In this document: positions 1 to 7,863 of the stretch, in pieces
How positions within the stretch are numbered: the first letter of the stretch is position 1
How the letters are laid out: every line of letters starts with the position of its first letter
From: DATCJY01 sp036562565
Lineage (GTDB): Bacteria > Bacteroidota > Bacteroidia > Flavobacteriales_D > Sanyastnellaceae
DNA: 49,374 nt
Assembly (NCBI GenBank): GCA_036562565.1
Contig: DATCJY010000062.1
Location: 1-49,374, forward strand
Direction of reading: 5' to 3'
Translations under genes and position numbers: made by a program
Notes under the pieces: model-generated
What the model was told of the DNA's origin: nothing
Seen by the model: the letters and a program-made list of their open reading frames with translations, nothing else
Database searches by the model: none

Positions 1-1
1 G

Positions 2-646
2 TATATGGTCACCGGCACATCCACCATCACCATTTGCATCAGGTGTTTCGCCTCCTGGTCCAGTGACGACAACACCGCATCGTCGTCCCCTGTGGTGGAG
101 GCCGAACCACCGCCACCACCACCGCCACCACCACCTCCTCCAACTATTGAGCAGGTGAAGTTTACCGAAATCGAAGTGACGGAAGAAGAGGTGAAAGATC
201 CACCACCAGCTGATACTGAATTGGAGAACAAAAACATCAGTACAGTTACAGTGGAAGGTGAAGAAGGCCCGATAGGTCCTGTGGAAGCACCACAACCTGT
301 TTACATCGAACCGGTAAAAGAAGAAGAACCTGTTCGTTTCGCAGCGGAAATGCCGGTATATCCCGGTGGTGAAGCTGCGATGTTGAATGACATTGCCAAG
401 AACATCGTATATCCTGAGTTTGAAAAAGAAAACAATATTCAGGGTGTGGTAATGGTAGAGTTTACCGTTGAAAAAGATGGCTCCATTAGCAATGTGAAAG
501 TGGTACGCGAGGTACAGGGTGGTAAGAACCTGGGTAGAGCAGCTGAGAACGCTGTGAAAAAGTTGAAAAACTTCACACCGGCTAAGCAAAATGGTAACCC
601 GGTACGTCTTACAATGACTGTTCCTGTAAGGTTTACTCTGAAATAA
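2..646 (+). CDS. Energy transducer TonB, C-terminal part (5' truncated by window edge)
   Basis: TonB-family proteins pass proton-motive energy from ExbB/ExbD to outer-membrane receptors. The visible part holds a run of about twelve prolines, an acidic Glu/Val-rich periplasmic linker, and a C-terminal TonB domain that begins at the MPVYPGGEAAM motif typical of Bacteroidota TonB and continues through YPEFEKENNIQG, VEFTVEKDG and the final VPVRFTL. The reading frame is open to the left edge, so the true start and the expected N-terminal membrane helix are outside. The methionine at base 5 is not a credible start. The first 30 or so codons are odd (two cysteines, no helix, higher GC than the rest); see the finding on this edge. 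A strong terminator follows directly. Confidence 0.85.
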   Translation, partial: YMVTGTSTITICIRCFASWSSDDNTASSSPVVEAEPPPPPPPPPPPPTIEQVKFTEIEVTEEEVKDPPPADTELENKNISTVTVEGEEGPIGPVEAPQPVYIEPVKEEEPVRFAAEMPVYPGGEAAMLNDIAKNIVYPEFEKENNIQGVVMVEFTVEKDGSISNVKVVREVQGGKNLGRAAENAVKKLKNFTPAKQNGNPVRLTMTVPVRFTLK

Positions 647-668
647 TCTTACTCTGAATTTATAGCAT

Positions 669-702
669 AAAAAAAGCAACCCAATCCGGGTTGCTTTTTT
701 TT
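669..702. terminator. Bidirectional rho-independent terminator
   Basis: GCAACCC (676-682) pairs with GGGTTGC (688-694) around a five-base loop. An A-run lies on the left and a T-run on the right, so it can end both the TonB gene (+) and the superoxide dismutase lipoprotein gene (-). Confidence 0.85.
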
Positions 703-721
703 GTCGCCTTGTTTGATGGTT

Positions 722-1474
722 TTATTTAATGGCTTTCAAATACTCGGCTTCCACAACATCCCAATTGATGATGCCGAAGAATGCCATGATATAATCCGGT
801 CTGCGATTCTGATAGTTGAGGTAATAAGCATGTTCCCAAACGTCCAGACCGAGAATTGGAGTTCCTGTCTTGGCCACTATTTTTTTCATCAGTGGATTGT
901 CTTGGTTAGGCGTAGAGGTAATGAACAGCTTCTTATTTGAATCCACGGCAAGCCAAGCCCAACCACTTCCGAAGCGTGATTTGGCTGCATCACTGAATTG
1001 CTTCTCGAACTCCTCCATGCTACCAAACGATTCAGTTATCACTTGCTTCATCCTGTCCGATGGTGATTTAGAGCCGCCCGGGCTAATCCATTTCCAAAAC
1101 ATGCTGTGATTCCAGTGCCCACCGGCATTGTTGCGCACAGCGGCATCTTCTGGTTCCACCATCGCAAGTATTTCTTCTAGCGTTGAAGCCTTGTCTTTAT
1201 ATGGGTTGCCGTTGAGCGCAGTATTGAGTCCGTTTACATAGGCTGCATGGTGTTTCGTGTGGTGAATTTCCATGGTCTTTGCATCAATAGCCGGCTCCAA
1301 TGCATTGTAGCTATATCCCAGTTCAGGCAAAGTGAATGGAATAAAGCTCACTTGCTCCATGGCAGGTGCGGCAGGTGTTTGTGTGGCCGCTTGTTTGGGG
1401 GCACATGCTGCCAATACCACTACCAATGCACCTGAGCACATTACGGTTATGATGCGTTTCCAGTTCTTTTTCAT
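722..1474 (-). CDS. Superoxide dismutase [Mn/Fe], lipoprotein form
   Basis: Converts superoxide to oxygen and hydrogen peroxide. The 250-residue product has a lipoprotein signal (lipobox VLAAC, Cys24), so it should sit on a membrane facing the periplasm. The Fe/Mn-SOD domain runs from about residue 45 to the end. Metal ligands by family alignment are His71 (EIHHTKHH), His123 (NHSMFW), Asp211 and His215 (DVWEHAYY). The second-shell pair is manganese-like: AGGHWNH rather than the Fe-type AAQVWNH, and Gln191 in the NQDNPLM motif. This favours Mn or cambialistic use, but metal choice cannot be fixed from sequence. It is transcribed divergently from a cytosolic paralogue 190 bp away. Confidence 0.93.
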   Translation of the reverse strand: MKKNWKRIITVMCSGALVVVLAACAPKQAATQTPAAPAMEQVSFIPFTLPELGYSYNALEPAIDAKTMEIHHTKHHAAYVNGLNTALNGNPYKDKASTLEEILAMVEPEDAAVRNNAGGHWNHSMFWKWISPGGSKSPSDRMKQVITESFGSMEEFEKQFSDAAKSRFGSGWAWLAVDSNKKLFITSTPNQDNPLMKKIVAKTGTPILGLDVWEHAYYLNYQNRRPDYIMAFFGIINWDVVEAEYLKAIK

Positions 1475-1506
1475 AGTAACTCTTTTTTTGTGAAAAGTAA
1501 TGATTA

Positions 1507-1543
1507 CAAATGTACCCAGACCGATTTAAGCTCTCTTGCACAA
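1507..1543 (-). promoter_or_regulatory. Putative promoter of the lipoprotein SOD gene
   Basis: On the minus strand an exact Bacteroidota -7 element, TACATTTG, lies at 1514-1507, about 32 bp before the start codon. A TTG at 1543-1541 could be the -33 element, but the 26-bp spacing is longer than usual. Confidence 0.5.
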
Positions 1544-1665
1544 TTCTGTTTCTTTGATGAAGGATAACCACATGGGGAGTTCCAGGCAACTTGTTCACGA
1601 TATTTTATAACCACACCGGTGCATTCCTCTCTAAATTTACCCGACAATTTTTAATACATATTACT

Positions 1666-2271
1666 ATGGCATTTACTCTTGATCCGCTTCCATATGCATT
1701 TGATGCATTGGAGCCACATATAGATGCAAGAACGATGGAAATCCATCACGACAAGCATCACGCTGCTTATACCACCAACCTCAATGCTGCTATCGCAGGT
1801 ACTGAATTGGAAAACCTTCCAATCGAAGAAGTGATGGTAAAAGGCTTTGACAAGCCTGCGGTTCGCAACAATGGAGGTGGCTATTACAACCATAATTTAT
1901 TCTGGGAAATTCTTACTCCGGGTGGTGCAAAAGCTCCATCAGGTGAATTGGCTGCGGCTATTGATGCTGCTTTCGGTTCATTCGATAAATTCAAAGAAGA
2001 GTTTACCAAAGCGGCAACAACTCGCTTTGGCTCCGGTTGGGCTTGGTTGTGTGTTCACAAAGGTGGTAAGTTGGAGGTATGCTCTTCAGCTAACCAAGAC
2101 AACCCCTTGATGCCGGGCATCGGCTGCGGTGGTAGTCCTATCCTTGGATTGGATGTGTGGGAGCACGCATACTATTTGAATTACCAAAACCGCAGACCTG
2201 ATTACATCAACGCATTTTACAATGTGATTAACTGGGATGTGGTAGCTAAGAAATACGCTGCTGCTAAATAA
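1666..2271 (+). CDS. sodA: Superoxide dismutase [Mn/Fe], cytosolic form
   Basis: A 201-residue Fe/Mn superoxide dismutase without any signal peptide, so it detoxifies superoxide in the cytoplasm. I start it at the ATG giving MAFTLDPLPYAFDALEPHID, which matches the usual N-terminus; the frame is open further upstream, but those codons do not resemble the family. Ligand motifs are EIHHDKHH, the NNGGGYYNHNLFW block, and DVWEHAYY. As in the lipoprotein paralogue, the motif ANQDNPLM gives a Mn-type Gln. The two proteins share long identical stretches such as ILGLDVWEHAYYLNYQNRRP, so they derive from one duplication in which one copy gained an export signal. A hairpin terminator follows. Confidence 0.95.
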   Translation: MAFTLDPLPYAFDALEPHIDARTMEIHHDKHHAAYTTNLNAAIAGTELENLPIEEVMVKGFDKPAVRNNGGGYYNHNLFWEILTPGGAKAPSGELAAAIDAAFGSFDKFKEEFTKAATTRFGSGWAWLCVHKGGKLEVCSSANQDNPLMPGIGCGGSPILGLDVWEHAYYLNYQNRRPDYINAFYNVINWDVVAKKYAAAK

Positions 2272-2293
2272 TATTTTGCAATCCGCACAGAGA

Positions 2294-2325
2294 AGGGCCC
2301 CGCTTTAGCGGGGCCTTTCTTTTTT
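2294..2325 (+). terminator. Rho-independent terminator of the cytosolic SOD gene
   Basis: GGCCCCGC (2296-2303) pairs with GCGGGGCC (2308-2315) across a TTTA loop, followed by TTTCTTTTTT. Confidence 0.92.
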
Positions 2326-2336
2326 CGATGAGCAAT

Positions 2337-2366
2337 AAAAAAAGCTCGGCACTATGGCCGAGCTTT
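2337..2366 (-). terminator. Rho-independent terminator of gcvP
   Basis: AAAGCTCGGC (2341-2350) pairs with GCCGAGCTTT (2357-2366). On the minus strand the hairpin is followed by seven T, 24 bp after the gcvP stop codon. Confidence 0.9.
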
Positions 2367-2389
2367 CCGTCTATGTTTTTTGTTGTGGA

Positions 2390-5227
2390 TTATGCTACCA
2401 CGTTGTTCTCATAAGTCTCCATAGGAGGACAAGTACATACCAAGTTTCTGTCGCCATATGCGTTATCTACACGCGCTACAGAAGGCCAGAACTTGTTCTC
2501 GCGAAGACCGCGTACAGGATAAGCGGCTTTCGCACGGGTGTAGCTATGATTCCACTCATCTGCGGTCAATTCCAATGAAGTGTGTGGAGCCATTTTCAAC
2601 ACATTGTCCAGCTTATCTGCAAGGCCGCTTTCTACTTCAGCAATTTCTTTTCGAATTGCAATCATCGCATCACAGAAGCGGTCAAGTTCAACTTTCGGTT
2701 CACTCTCGGTTGGTTCAATCATGAGCGTTCCTGCAACAGGGAAGGAAACCGTTGGAGCGTGGAAACCATAGTCCATCAAGCGTTTTGCAATGTCTTCCAC
2801 TTCAATTCCGAACTTCTTAAAGTCGCGGCAGTCCAAAATCATCTCGTGCGCCACACGGTTGTTGGCACCGGTGTAGAGAACATTGTAATGCCCTTCAAGA
2901 CGTGCTTTCATGTAGTTGGCGTTGAAGATGGCATACTTGGTGGTATTGGTCAATCCCTCACCACCCAACATCTTGATGTAACCATATGAAATGAGCAAAA
3001 TCAAGGCACTGCCGTATGGAGCAGATGCAACGCCCGGAATAGCTTGCGCACCACCGGTTTGAACATTTGCATTGCCCGGCAAGAATGGAACAAGTTTCTC
3101 ATTCACACCGATTGGCCCCATGCCCGGTCCACCACCTCCGTGAGGGATAGCAAACGTCTTGTGCAAGTTCAAGTGACAAACATCCGCGCCAATGTTACCC
3201 GGAGAAGTCAAACCAACTTGAGCGTTCATGTTTGCCCCGTCCATATATACCAATCCGCCATTGTCGTGGATGATGCGGGTAATTTCTTTGATTGGCTCTT
3301 CAAATACTCCGTGAGTACTTGGATAAGTAATCATGAGAGCCGCTAAGTTGTCTTTGTGTTGAGCAGCTTTTGCAGCGAGGTCGGTTACATCTACGTTGCC
3401 GTTCTCATCGCATTTCACTACCACCACTTGCAAACCTGCCATTACAGCAGATGCCGGGTTGGTTCCGTGAGCAGATTGTGGAATGAGACAGATGTTTCTG
3501 TGACCTTCGCCACGGCTTTCATGGTAGGCCATGATCACCAACAAACCGGTCAATTCACCTTGCGCACCGCTATTAGGTTGTAATGAGACGCCTGCAAATC
3601 CTGTGCATTCGCAAAGGTCTTTTGCTAGCTCATCAATGATTTCCTGGAATCCTTGCGCTTGTTCTTTTGGAGCAAACGGGTGCAATTCCGCAAACTCAGG
3701 CCATGTGATAGGCATCATTTCACTGGTTGCGTTGAGCTTCATGGTACAAGAGCCAAGCGGAATCATTGCATGTGTCAAGGAGAGATCTTTGTTCTCCAAT
3801 TTCTTGAGGTAACGCAACATCTCTGTCTCACTGTGATGTGAGTTGAACACAGGGTGTGTCATGAAGCTAGAAGTGCGGGCAAATGAACCCAATGCAACTT
3901 CTGCTGGTTCCGCTTTTGCAGAAACATTGAGTACATCAAGGATTTCTTGCAAATCGCCCTCGCTGGTTTTTTCATGAAGTGAAATACCAATGTGCCCATC
4001 ACCGAAGTAACGGAAGTTGATGCCTTTGTTTTCTGCAGATTTCTTTACCGCACCTTCATCGTTTACTTTCACTTTCAAAGTGTCGAAGAATACGGTGTTC
4101 ACTTGGTTCGCTCCGATTGCCTTAGCAAGTGATACAGCGTTTTTATGGATTCGAGTAGCAATTTTTTTAATTCCTTCAGGGCCGTGATAAACTGCATAGG
4201 AAGAAGCCATCACTGCCAACAACGCTTGTGCTGTGCAGATGTTGGAAGTGGCTTTTTCTCTGCGGATGTGTTGCTCGCGAGTCTGAAGGGCCATGCGCAA
4301 TGCCATGTTGCCTTGTCGGTCTTTGGATACACCGATGATGCGGCCGGGCATGTTGCGTTTAAAATCTTCTTTTGCGCAGAAAAATGCAGCGTGTGGTCCG
4401 CCATATCCCATCGGTACACCAAAGCGTTGTGAGCTGCCGAAACATACATCAGCACCCCATTCACCCGGAGGCGTAATCAAAGCAAGCGACATGATATCAG
4501 CGGCACATGCAACAAAAGCACCAACTGCGTGAACTTTCTCTGCAAACGCTTTATAATCGTTGATTTGTCCACTATTGTTCGGATATTGAACCAGTGCACC
4601 GATATATGAATTGTCAAACTCATGCGTGTTGTAGTCGCCAATCACCAATTCAATTTTGAGATGGCGTGCACGACCTTTCAGGATGTCCAACGTTTGTGGG
4701 AAGATTTCTTTGTCAGCAAAAAACTTGTTGGCGCCCGCTTGTTCTTTCTCTTTGGAAATGCTGTGCATGAAAAGGATCATTGCCTCGGCAGCAGCAGTTC
4801 CTTCATCAAGCAATGACGCGTTGGAAATAGGCAATCCTGTAAGTTCAGCGGTAAGGGTCTGGAAGTTTAACAAGGCTTCCAAACGACCTTGGGCAATCTC
4901 AGCCTGATAAGGAGTGTAGGCCGTATACCACCCCGGATTTTCCAATACGTTTCTGAGAATTACACCCGGAACGATGGTAGGGTGATATCCCATACCGATA
5001 TAACTCTTATGAATGACGTTCTTTTTTGCCTTCGCACTCAGATAATCGAGGTATTCGTGCTCTGACATGGCTTTGCCGATGGATAGCGGTTTGGCCAATC
5101 GGATACCGGCAGGAATAGTTTCATCAATGAGTTGATCTATGCTGCTCACACCAATGGTTTGCAGCATTTCTTGCGTTTCTTCAGCACGCGGACCTATGTG
5201 GCGTGCAGCAAAGTTGGTACTTGACAT
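2390..5227 (-). CDS. gcvP: Glycine dehydrogenase (decarboxylating), P-protein
   Basis: PLP-dependent P-protein of the glycine cleavage system: it decarboxylates glycine and transfers the aminomethyl group to lipoyl-GcvH. At 945 residues it is the long, single-chain form with two fold-type-I halves. The C-terminal half carries the active site: SAHGTNPASA near 586-595 and the PLP lysine in HLNLHKTFAIPHGGGG (Lys690). The N-terminal half (YTPYQAEIAQGRLEALLNFQ near 104-123) is the usual inactive structural half. The gene stands alone; gcvH is 20 kb away and gcvT is outside the window. No glycine riboswitch is visible in the 177-bp upstream gap. Confidence 0.98.
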   Translation of the reverse strand: MSSTNFAARHIGPRAEETQEMLQTIGVSSIDQLIDETIPAGIRLAKPLSIGKAMSEHEYLDYLSAKAKKNVIHKSYIGMGYHPTIVPGVILRNVLENPGWYTAYTPYQAEIAQGRLEALLNFQTLTAELTGLPISNASLLDEGTAAAEAMILFMHSISKEKEQAGANKFFADKEIFPQTLDILKGRARHLKIELVIGDYNTHEFDNSYIGALVQYPNNSGQINDYKAFAEKVHAVGAFVACAADIMSLALITPPGEWGADVCFGSSQRFGVPMGYGGPHAAFFCAKEDFKRNMPGRIIGVSKDRQGNMALRMALQTREQHIRREKATSNICTAQALLAVMASSYAVYHGPEGIKKIATRIHKNAVSLAKAIGANQVNTVFFDTLKVKVNDEGAVKKSAENKGINFRYFGDGHIGISLHEKTSEGDLQEILDVLNVSAKAEPAEVALGSFARTSSFMTHPVFNSHHSETEMLRYLKKLENKDLSLTHAMIPLGSCTMKLNATSEMMPITWPEFAELHPFAPKEQAQGFQEIIDELAKDLCECTGFAGVSLQPNSGAQGELTGLLVIMAYHESRGEGHRNICLIPQSAHGTNPASAVMAGLQVVVVKCDENGNVDVTDLAAKAAQHKDNLAALMITYPSTHGVFEEPIKEITRIIHDNGGLVYMDGANMNAQVGLTSPGNIGADVCHLNLHKTFAIPHGGGGPGMGPIGVNEKLVPFLPGNANVQTGGAQAIPGVASAPYGSALILLISYGYIKMLGGEGLTNTTKYAIFNANYMKARLEGHYNVLYTGANNRVAHEMILDCRDFKKFGIEVEDIAKRLMDYGFHAPTVSFPVAGTLMIEPTESEPKVELDRFCDAMIAIRKEIAEVESGLADKLDNVLKMAPHTSLELTADEWNHSYTRAKAAYPVRGLRENKFWPSVARVDNAYGDRNLVCTCPPMETYENNVVA

Positions 5228-5321
5228 GGTAATATGTGCTTGTGAAAATCAGGTGTAATAACGTTTCGTTACAACCCGGTTTCCTTGATGAATTTATGTA
5301 TTGAAATTCGTTAATTGACCG

Positions 5322-5348
5322 CAAATATAGTGGCCGCAATGCCCCAAA
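5322..5348 (-). promoter_or_regulatory. Putative gcvP promoter
   Basis: On the minus strand TTTG (5348-5345), 15 bp, then an exact -7 element TATATTTG (5329-5322), about 95 bp before the start codon. The spacing matches that seen upstream of gcvH. Confidence 0.6.
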
Positions 5349-5404
5349 ATCAGTCGATTTGTAAACAGCATCTGAGACGGTTTACCAGCTAAATTCGCGG
5401 TTTC

Positions 5405-5902
5405 ATGGCAGATGAACTATTCATACCGTCCGATACGAATCGCAAAGCAATTTATGAGGCGTTGTGGCCTCAACTTCAATCTGTTGTTGCCGGTGAATCC
5501 GATACCATCGCCAACACCGCCAATGTGATGGCTGTGCTGAAGGAAGCATTTTCGTTTCTGTGGGTAGGTGTTTACTATGTAGCAAAGGACCATTCCAATC
5601 AACTTGTACTGGGGCCTTTCCAAGGACCGCTGGCGTGCACGCGTATAGCATTCGGAAGGGGTGTTTGCGGTACTGCATGGAAAGAAGGCCGAACGATTCG
5701 CGTGGATGACGTGGACAATTTCCCGGGTCATATTGCATGCAGCTCAAAGTCAAAATCCGAATTGGTCGTTCCCATTCGCAGGAACAATGAAATCATCGGG
5801 GTGTTGGATGTAGACAGTGAACATCTTGCTGATTTTTCAGAAGTCGATGAACATTATTTGGAGCAAATTGCCGACCTCTTAGGAAAATTGAATTATGCAT
5901 AA
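5405..5902 (+). CDS. msrC: Free methionine-(R)-sulfoxide reductase (GAF domain)
   Basis: Reduces free methionine-R-sulfoxide, an oxidative-stress repair step in the cytoplasm. The 165-residue protein is a single GAF domain with the three conserved cysteines of the fRMsr family: Cys78 (FQGPLACTRI), Cys88 (GRGVCGTAW) and Cys112 (HIACSSKSKSE). The trailing block ELVVPIRRNNEIIGVLDVDS is also typical of fRMsr and separates it from general GAF sensors. The next gene starts 8 bp inside its 3' end, so the two are probably co-translated. Its position close to two superoxide dismutases is suggestive, but they are not in one operon. Confidence 0.92.
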   Translation: MADELFIPSDTNRKAIYEALWPQLQSVVAGESDTIANTANVMAVLKEAFSFLWVGVYYVAKDHSNQLVLGPFQGPLACTRIAFGRGVCGTAWKEGRTIRVDDVDNFPGHIACSSKSKSELVVPIRRNNEIIGVLDVDSEHLADFSEVDEHYLEQIADLLGKLNYA

Positions 5903-7475
5903 CAGGATCTTCGCTTTTTGGCTTTCTACGGTCGTCCTGATGGTGATGGGCTGTGCGAATGTTCGCAATCCGCAAGGAGGGCAAAAAGATGATGTGCCTC
6001 CTGTGGTGGTTGCCGCAAGTCCCCTACCGTTCTCTACTCATTTCAACAGTAAGACCATTGTTCTCACATTTGATGAGTATGTAAGGCTCAATGACATCCA
6101 AAACAATCTCGTTATCTCTCCACCCCTTACCATGAAGCCAAAAATCAAAGTGCGTAACAAGAGCGTGATAGTTGAGCTCCAAGAAGAACTAAGACCCAAC
6201 ACCACGTACATGTTCAATTTTGGTGATGGTATTGTGGATGTGAACGAAGCCAATAAAGCACAAGAATTGATTTATGTATTCAGTACAGGTGACATCATTG
6301 ATTCACTTATGTTGAGCGGTATGGTGTGGGACAACTTTCATGATGTACCTGCTAAAAACTACAAGGTATTGGCTTTTGATAATGATACATCAGTATTTGC
6401 AAAGAAGAGTGTTCCGCTCTATTTCACGCGTACCAAATCCGATGGTTCGTTTGTGATGCCTTATATGAGTGAAGGAGAATACTATCTCTATGCATTGGAT
6501 GACCAAAATGCAAACAACCGTTGGGATGATGGCGAGGCTTTAGGTATAGGACAAAAGAAGTACAATCCTTTGAGTGATTCACTAGAGATTACTTTTCATA
6601 CAAGTGTACCTCGTCCGGAGAAATTGTTCCTCAATGATATCCAAACCGATTCGCTTGGGAATATCAAGTTTGCTTTGGACAAATTCTTTCAAGAGGTTTC
6701 CATTACATCTTTAAACAATGCGCTCAGCGTCTCAATGTATAGAACCGATGATACGTTGTATGCGCAGCTTAAAGGCACACCAACTATCGATAAAGAGAAG
6801 GTGGCCATACATATTGGTCAATACTTCAACGATACATTGCAAGTACTCTATCATCAGGATGCATTCAAACGAACATTCAAATTGATGACACCTGATCATA
6901 AAAAAATCAGGAAGGATGACCATGTGATATTGCGCGCACCGATGCCTATAACGTTAGCAAATAAGAATAGGATTGAGCTTAAAATGGATTCGGTGAATAT
7001 CGATTTTGATTTGTTACAAGATAGTGTGACGGGCGCATATCAATTGAGAGCTGATTGGTTAACCGGAAATAATTATGAACTGAAAGTTTATCCCGATGCA
7101 TTTACAAACGTTGTTGGCACTACACAGGATACCATGAGTTATTCATTTGGTGTATTGAGGCATGAAGAGCTTGGTCGATTAATCATTGCGCTAAATCTAC
7201 CGGAGACGCTTGAGCACGGCAGACTGATATTGTTGGATAAACAAAACACGCTGCATTATGAAGTAGTGAATGTTCGCAGCGGAGAGCAGGTAATCGACAA
7301 TTTAATTCCCGGTGAATACTTCCTGCGCATATTGGATGACACCAATCAAAATGGTATCTATGATCCATTAGACATCAAGCAGCTAACATCACCAGAGCGG
7401 TATTATGTGTATTCCGGTAAAATCAACCTCCGAGCTAACTGGGATCTAAAAATAGATTGGTCGTTGACCGATTAG
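5895..7475 (+). CDS. Ig-like (Big_5/SbsA type) domain lipoprotein
   Basis: A 526-residue predicted lipoprotein: short hydrophobic leader, lipobox MVMGC with Cys20. After it comes a conserved Bacteroidota arrangement: DVPPVVVAASP, then a bacterial Ig-like domain (about 30-130) with the signature VLTFDEYVRLND and LRPNTTYMFNFGDGIVDVNE. Further on there are prealbumin-like sheets with DDQNANNRWDDGEALG and, near the C-terminus, DDTNQNGIYDPLD, both Asp/Asn-rich loops that could bind calcium. The function of this widespread family is not known to me; a role at the cell envelope is inferred from the lipobox. It overlaps msrC by 8 bp. Confidence 0.85.
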   Translation: MHNRIFAFWLSTVVLMVMGCANVRNPQGGQKDDVPPVVVAASPLPFSTHFNSKTIVLTFDEYVRLNDIQNNLVISPPLTMKPKIKVRNKSVIVELQEELRPNTTYMFNFGDGIVDVNEANKAQELIYVFSTGDIIDSLMLSGMVWDNFHDVPAKNYKVLAFDNDTSVFAKKSVPLYFTRTKSDGSFVMPYMSEGEYYLYALDDQNANNRWDDGEALGIGQKKYNPLSDSLEITFHTSVPRPEKLFLNDIQTDSLGNIKFALDKFFQEVSITSLNNALSVSMYRTDDTLYAQLKGTPTIDKEKVAIHIGQYFNDTLQVLYHQDAFKRTFKLMTPDHKKIRKDDHVILRAPMPITLANKNRIELKMDSVNIDFDLLQDSVTGAYQLRADWLTGNNYELKVYPDAFTNVVGTTQDTMSYSFGVLRHEELGRLIIALNLPETLEHGRLILLDKQNTLHYEVVNVRSGEQVIDNLIPGEYFLRILDDTNQNGIYDPLDIKQLTSPERYYVYSGKINLRANWDLKIDWSLTD

Positions 7476-7863
7476 TTTTTTACAAGTGCTAGAATTCCTA
7501 TTTAAAGGTTTATTTTAAATCTGAATTCGGTTCGTTAATCTTCAATATATATCTGAATTCAAGGTTGAAGACACAGTGAAAGTAGCTGTATATGAATGGA
7601 TAGGAGTACAAGTCAATATTTTTTTTGTTAAAAAAAATATTGTTTTCAAAATCCATTTACTTTTACAACGCTTGACTCACAGAGCTCAGGTGGTCCAACC
7701 TTAATTAGACGAATATTCACTACCAGCCCATTTCAGCTGCTGTTTCGTGATGTCTTGTTTTTCAATTTCGGTTGTTATCACTCAAGCTTTGAAGGAAAGA
7801 TTCTTTCTCTCTTAGTCGTGTGTTCTGTGATAGAGCGCTTTTTTTCTTAATCTAAAATTATTT
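7476..7863. other. 388-bp intergenic region with AT-rich palindrome and long leader
   Basis: The largest gap without a gene. It holds a direct repeat ATCTGAATTC (7519-7528 and 7551-7560), a perfect 12+3+12 inverted repeat of A/T bases (AATATTTTTTTT at 7615-7626, its complement at 7630-7641), and a weak promoter match (TTG at 7640-7642, TACTTTTA at 7658-7665). If that promoter is real, the giant gene has a leader of nearly 200 nt. I see no small ORF or RNA gene in it. Confidence 0.6.
7615..7641. repeat. Perfect AT-only inverted repeat
   Basis: Twelve-base arms AATATTTTTTTT / AAAAAAAATATT around a GTT loop, directly upstream of the putative promoter of the giant secreted protein gene. It could be a regulator site, a bent-DNA element or a weak terminator for the gene before it. 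Confidence 0.7.

Noticed and set aside
5228..5404. Glycine riboswitch upstream of gcvP
   Set aside because: The gap is 177 bp and I see no tandem aptamer pattern; only a promoter match.
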